Assembly (NCBI GenBank): GCA_944364075.1
Contig: CALVVZ010000003.1
Span: 1-55,434 of the forward strand
Reading direction: 5' to 3'
DNA from: an uncultured Clostridia bacterium
Lineage (GTDB): Bacteria > Bacillota > Clostridia > Christensenellales > Aristaeellaceae
Length of the DNA stretch: 55,434 bases
This document shows positions 52,903 through 55,434 of the stretch, piece by piece. Position 1 is the stretch's first letter. The number at the start of each line of letters is the position of its first letter. A program made the translations under genes and the position numbers. The notes beneath the pieces were generated by a model. That model did not search any database. It saw only the letters and a list, made by a program, of their open reading frames with translations, and had not been told where the DNA came from.

Positions 52903-53538
52903 ATGATCACCGCAACCATGACCATTCACGAGGCTTTGGCCGAGTTAAAAATGCTGGATAACCGAATCCTGAAAGCAATCGAAAACGCGAATTTTGCCGT
53001 AGCCAACAAGCACGCCAACACCAGGATTGACGGTAAAACGGTAGCGACATTTGTAGAGGATGCTGGCAGCGCCTATCAACGTATCTGCGATCTCATGGCC
53101 CGGCGCAAGGCAATCAAACATGCGCTGTCCTTGAGCAACGCCGCCACAAAGGTAAGCATTGCCGGGAAGGAATACACAGTGGCCGAAGCCATTGAAATGA
53201 AGCGCTCGGGCATGGAGTTGAAGAAGTCCCTGCTCTGCACGCTGGAAGCGCAATTGAACCAGGCCAGGCGGGCGGTGGAAAAAGCCAACCGCGAGCTGGG
53301 AGAGAAGGCCGACCTGTATGTTACCGGCTTGTTTGGGTCCAAGGAGAAAGTCTCCGGTGCAGAAGCAGGCACGGTGCGTGAAGCCTACATTACAGCCAAT
53401 ACGGCGGAAGTCGTGGCCTTGCACGGTATCGAAGCCAAAATGGAAGCGCTGAACGCTGAAGTGACGGCTTTTGAGTCGGAGGTGGACAGCCGGCTGTCCA
53501 TTTCTAATGCGCTGACGACCATAACTATCACGTACTGA
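52903..53538 (+). CDS. Coiled-coil protein associated with RtcB clusters
   Basis: This 211-residue protein is mostly helical, with heptad-like stretches (TLEAQLNQARRAVEKANREL and the C-terminal EAKMEALNAEVTAFESEVDS). The start MTIHEALAELKMLDNRI, the block KVSIAGKEYTVAEAIEMK and the end LSISNALTTITITY are of a type I have seen next to RtcB-family ligases in Clostridia, probably the DUF6847 family; the name is from memory and not confirmed. Function unknown. GAAGGAGGCTTTGCC precedes ATG 52903. It follows the WYL pair by about 100 bases and precedes the rtcB gene by 320 bases. Confidence 0.7.
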   Translation: MITATMTIHEALAELKMLDNRILKAIENANFAVANKHANTRIDGKTVATFVEDAGSAYQRICDLMARRKAIKHALSLSNAATKVSIAGKEYTVAEAIEMKRSGMELKKSLLCTLEAQLNQARRAVEKANRELGEKADLYVTGLFGSKEKVSGAEAGTVREAYITANTAEVVALHGIEAKMEALNAEVTAFESEVDSRLSISNALTTITITY

Positions 53539-53857
53539 TTTCCTATCCATTGCTGTCGAAAACGCTCGCAGAGCAAACCTCCATGTCCTGCGTCCGCATG
53601 GAAAAACAAGGGACGCTCTGCAACTAGAAATTGCATGATCAAAGAAAGTCCCCGCTGAAAACTTAAGCCGTAAAACGTAGGACTTACAGCGTAAAACGTA
53701 AGATTGTAGAAGTTCAAGCGTTAAACTGCTAAAGCATACAGCATAAAGCTTGATCAAATCCACGATAAGGGTTTAGGCGTGTTTGCTGGAGCCGGAGCGT
53801 TTACCCCGTGGCAGGCAGCAATGGACAGGAAACCTTAAGGAAAGGAACTCATGGAAC
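53539..53857 (+). other. Intergenic region with short repeats and a stem structure before rtcB
   Basis: CGTAAAACGTA occurs twice 21 bases apart (53669 and 53690), followed by two weaker units (GCGTTAAACTG, GCATAAAGC). A 72-base segment (53766-53837) can fold with outer TAAGG(G)TTT/AAACCTTA ends and an inner TTGCTG/CAGCAA helix, ending at the rtcB ribosome site region. It may be a small RNA, as Y-like RNAs accompany rtc operons in some bacteria, or a translational control hairpin. No tRNA-type T-loop is present. Confidence 0.4.
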
Positions 53858-54599
53858 ATGATTGAAATTCAAGGCGCATACAACAGCGCTATCGTATACA
53901 CCGAAAGCCTGGAAGCACTGGCGCGCAGCCAGATTCAGTCCGTTTGCGACCAGGCAGTCTTTGCCGGCTGCAAGCTGCGCATCATGCCGGATGTGCATGC
54001 GGGCAAAGGCTGTACCATTGGCACCACGATGACTATCCAGGACAAGGTCGTCCCCGGTATGGTGGGCGTTGACATCGGCTGCGGTATGGAAACCATCCGC
54101 ATCGCCGAAAAGAACATGGACTTTGACCGGCTGGATCAACTGATCCGTAACAACATTCCCTTTGGACGGAATGTCCGGCAAACGCCGCATCCCTATGCGG
54201 AGCAAGTCCTGCTGGATGAGCTGAAGTGCAGCGCACACGTGAACCTCAGCCGGGCCCGACGCTCTGTGGGCACCCTGGGCGGAGGCAATCATTTCATCGA
54301 GGTGGACCGTGGGCAGGACGGTTCTTATTACCTGGTGGTCCACTCGGGAAGCCGGCATCTTGGATTGCAAACAGCCAACTGGTACCAGGCAGAGGGTTTC
54401 AAGGCGCTATGCGGCGGCTCCGTGCCGGACATAAACGCAGTCATTGCACAGCTCAAGGCCCAGGGACGTCACCGGGAAATTCAGTCCACCATCCAGGCCT
54501 TGAAAGCCAACCGGCGGACGCGGACCGGCGTTCCAGAAGCGCTGGCCTATGTGGAAGGCGGACTGCTGGCGGATTATCTGCACGATACCATTTGTTCAT
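53858..54599 (+). pseudogene. rtcB: RtcB-family RNA ligase, 3'-truncated
   Basis: The intact part, about 246 codons, contains RtcB signatures: PDVHAGKGCTIGTTMTI, VGVDIGCGM (metal-binding Cys) and GTLGGGNHFIEV, followed by HSGSRHLG. RtcB joins RNA 2',3'-cyclic phosphate to 5'-OH ends using GTP and Mn2+. After LADYLHDTI the sequence stops matching and joins integrase sequence. RtcB proteins are about 380-480 residues, and the C-terminal His that carries GMP lies in the missing part, so ligation activity should be lost. The open frame as read ends at 54637 with a short unrelated tail. ATG 53858 begins the family-typical MIEIQGAYNSA; its ribosome site is unusual (AAGGAAAGGAAC spaced wide). Confidence 0.8.
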
Positions 54600-55114
54600 G
54601 CCACTGTTTCCCAACACCAGCATCAGGATCATCTTGAAGAAGCCCAAGACCGATTCCAGCATCCGCAAGGTATGGCTGCCCAAGACTCCGGCTTACATCC
54701 TGCAGGAATGGAAATCTGCGCAAGACGAGTTGCGGGCGCTGCTCCGTGACAAGTATCAGGACTACGATCTGGTGGTAGCGCTGGCCAATGGCCACCCCTG
54801 TGAGGACCGTATCATCCTGAAGGAGTTTGAGAAGCTGCGGGAGAAGGCAGGGCGACACGGGCCATGCGGAGATCGACATGATCACCAGCGTGTATGCCCA
54901 TATCCTGGACGAGGACCGCAAGATCAACGCCCAGAAGTTTGAGAGTGCCTTCTATGCCAAGCCGGATCTTCGGGCGGTTCGTCCGCCGGAGGAGCCAAGG
55001 GAACAGGCGCCCGCCACATTGGATTTAGAGGCCCTGGTGGAGCAGCTTCGCAAGTCGCCGGAACTGGCCAACACACTGGCCGCATTGCTGGCGTCGGCCC
55101 CATCCGAAAAATAG
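54600..55114 (+). pseudogene. Tyrosine-type integrase remnant (C-terminal part, internal deletion)
   Basis: The reading ILKKPKTDSSIRKVWLPKTP then YQDYDLVVALANGHPCEDRI is the catalytic-domain segment of Tn916/phage-type integrases. Near 54850 the frame shifts and continues as GDTGHAEIDMITSVYAHILDEDR, with the final catalytic Tyr in VYAHIL. The stretch that should hold HxLRH is deleted, and the whole N-terminal half is missing because of the junction with rtcB. It is therefore inactive. The position next to a tRNA-like 3' end fits the int/att end of an integrative element. Confidence 0.85.
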
Positions 55115-55128
55115 GGCGGGAAAATCGT

Positions 55129-55188
55129 ATTAGCAAATCGGCGTTTTTTATTAGCAAGACCGGAAAAATAGTTCGAATCCAATTAGCA
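55129..55188 (+). repeat. Three ATTAGCA repeats beside the integrase remnant
   Basis: ATTAGCA occurs at 55129, 55150 and 55182. Short repeats in this place often serve as arm-type binding sites for tyrosine integrases; this is inferred from position. Confidence 0.45.
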
Positions 55189-55255
55189 GGCATACAGCGG
55201 AAAATGTATAAAATCGTTCCGCTGGAGCGACAAGTACGCTCCGGGAAAACGATAA

Positions 55256-55293
55256 CAAAAAAACGCTGTAAACCATCAAAAAACGGCTTACAG
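55256..55293 (-). terminator. Minus-strand terminator after the tRNA-like fragment
   Basis: CTGTAAACC (55266-55274) pairs with GGCTTACAG (55285-55293) with one mismatch, followed on the minus strand by CGTTTTTTT. It stands where a terminator of a minus-strand tRNA gene would be. Confidence 0.65.
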
Positions 55294-55303
55294 AGGTCAT
55301 TCT

Positions 55304-55348
55304 TAGCACCCCCGGCTGGGTTCGAACCAGTGGCCTGTCGCTTAGGAG
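55304..55348 (-). other. tRNA-Arg(CCU) 3'-end fragment (possible right att)
   Basis: The minus strand reads CTCCTAAGCGACAGGCC, then TGGTTCGAACCCA (T-arm) and CGGGGGTGCT (acceptor 3' side). This is the anticodon-loop-to-3'-end part of a tRNA-Arg(CCU). The D-arm and 5' acceptor are absent upstream, so it is not a working tRNA. Such 3' ends are what integrases of tRNA-targeting elements leave at attachment sites. Confidence 0.6.
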
Positions 55349-55434
55349 AAGCAAATAGCGTTCGCATTTGCTTGCCTTCGTCTGCCTTGGAGTGCCTTAT
55401 TTTAATGGATTTCTAATCATTTTGAGCGTTCGCA
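55349..55434. other. Hairpin and repeat at the window edge
   Basis: AAGCAAAT (55349-55356) pairs with ATTTGCTT (55366-55373) beside the tRNA fragment. The loop sequence AGCGTTCGCA (55357-55366) recurs at 55425-55434. These may be integrase core or accessory sites; no gene is seen to the end of the window. Confidence 0.4.

Noticed and set aside
53766..53837. Possible tRNA gene before rtcB
   Set aside because: The ends pair over a tRNA-like length, but there is no T-loop TTC motif, no proper D-arm and no anticodon arm.

Overview
The window (about 55.4 kb, GC-rich) looks like the chromosome of a spore-forming, gut-type Clostridia/Firmicutes bacterium. The evidence is two alpha/beta-type small acid-soluble spore proteins, strong AGGAGG ribosome sites, near-consensus sigma-A promoters with 17-base spacers, a split transketolase and a complete Kdp potassium system. 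No rRNA gene, intact tRNA or CRISPR array was seen. The genus cannot be fixed from the sequence alone.

Left part (1-11.5 kb): shikimate kinase, the two transketolase subunits with a textbook promoter and terminator, a tandem pair of secreted SH3-type proteins with a duplicated leader, a large secreted solute-binding-like protein, two spore proteins, a small HTH/DUF2975 pair and a DUF4173-like membrane protein.

Middle part (11.5-35.8 kb): a dedicated import-and-hydrolysis island. It has two complete sets of sugar-type (CUT1) ABC transporter genes (a binding protein and two permeases each, no ATPase), a MATE and an MFS transporter, and nine predicted hydrolases: two type-B carboxylesterases, four further alpha/beta hydrolases and three SxxK serine hydrolases. 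A LacI-type regulator sits in the centre. Several promoters carry palindromic sites with GCTAAA/TTTAGC arms. No glycoside hydrolase is present. I infer uptake of an esterified (acylated) sugar or glycoside followed by intracellular deacylation. Two hydrolases and one extra domain lack the expected nucleophile serine. Two copies of a structured intergenic element (about 170 bases, with base-pair-preserving differences) lie in this island.

Potassium part (36-49.4 kb, all minus strand): kdpD2, two tiny membrane proteins, kdpF, kdpA, kdpB, kdpC and a start-less ORF form one block. A small membrane protein, a frameshifted and truncated trkH/ktrB, a one-TM LysR-effector-like protein, kdpD1 and kdpE follow. 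There are two KdpD sensors for a single KdpE. Direct repeats of CTTAAT at 11-12 base spacing precede both blocks and are good KdpE-site candidates.

Right part (49.5-55.4 kb): an AbrB-type domain fused to a minimal nucleotidyltransferase, then what looks like a decayed integrative element. This element holds two WYL-domain proteins, a coiled-coil protein, an rtcB gene cut off after about 246 codons and joined to a tyrosine-integrase remnant, and tRNA-Arg-like 3' fragments at both ends.
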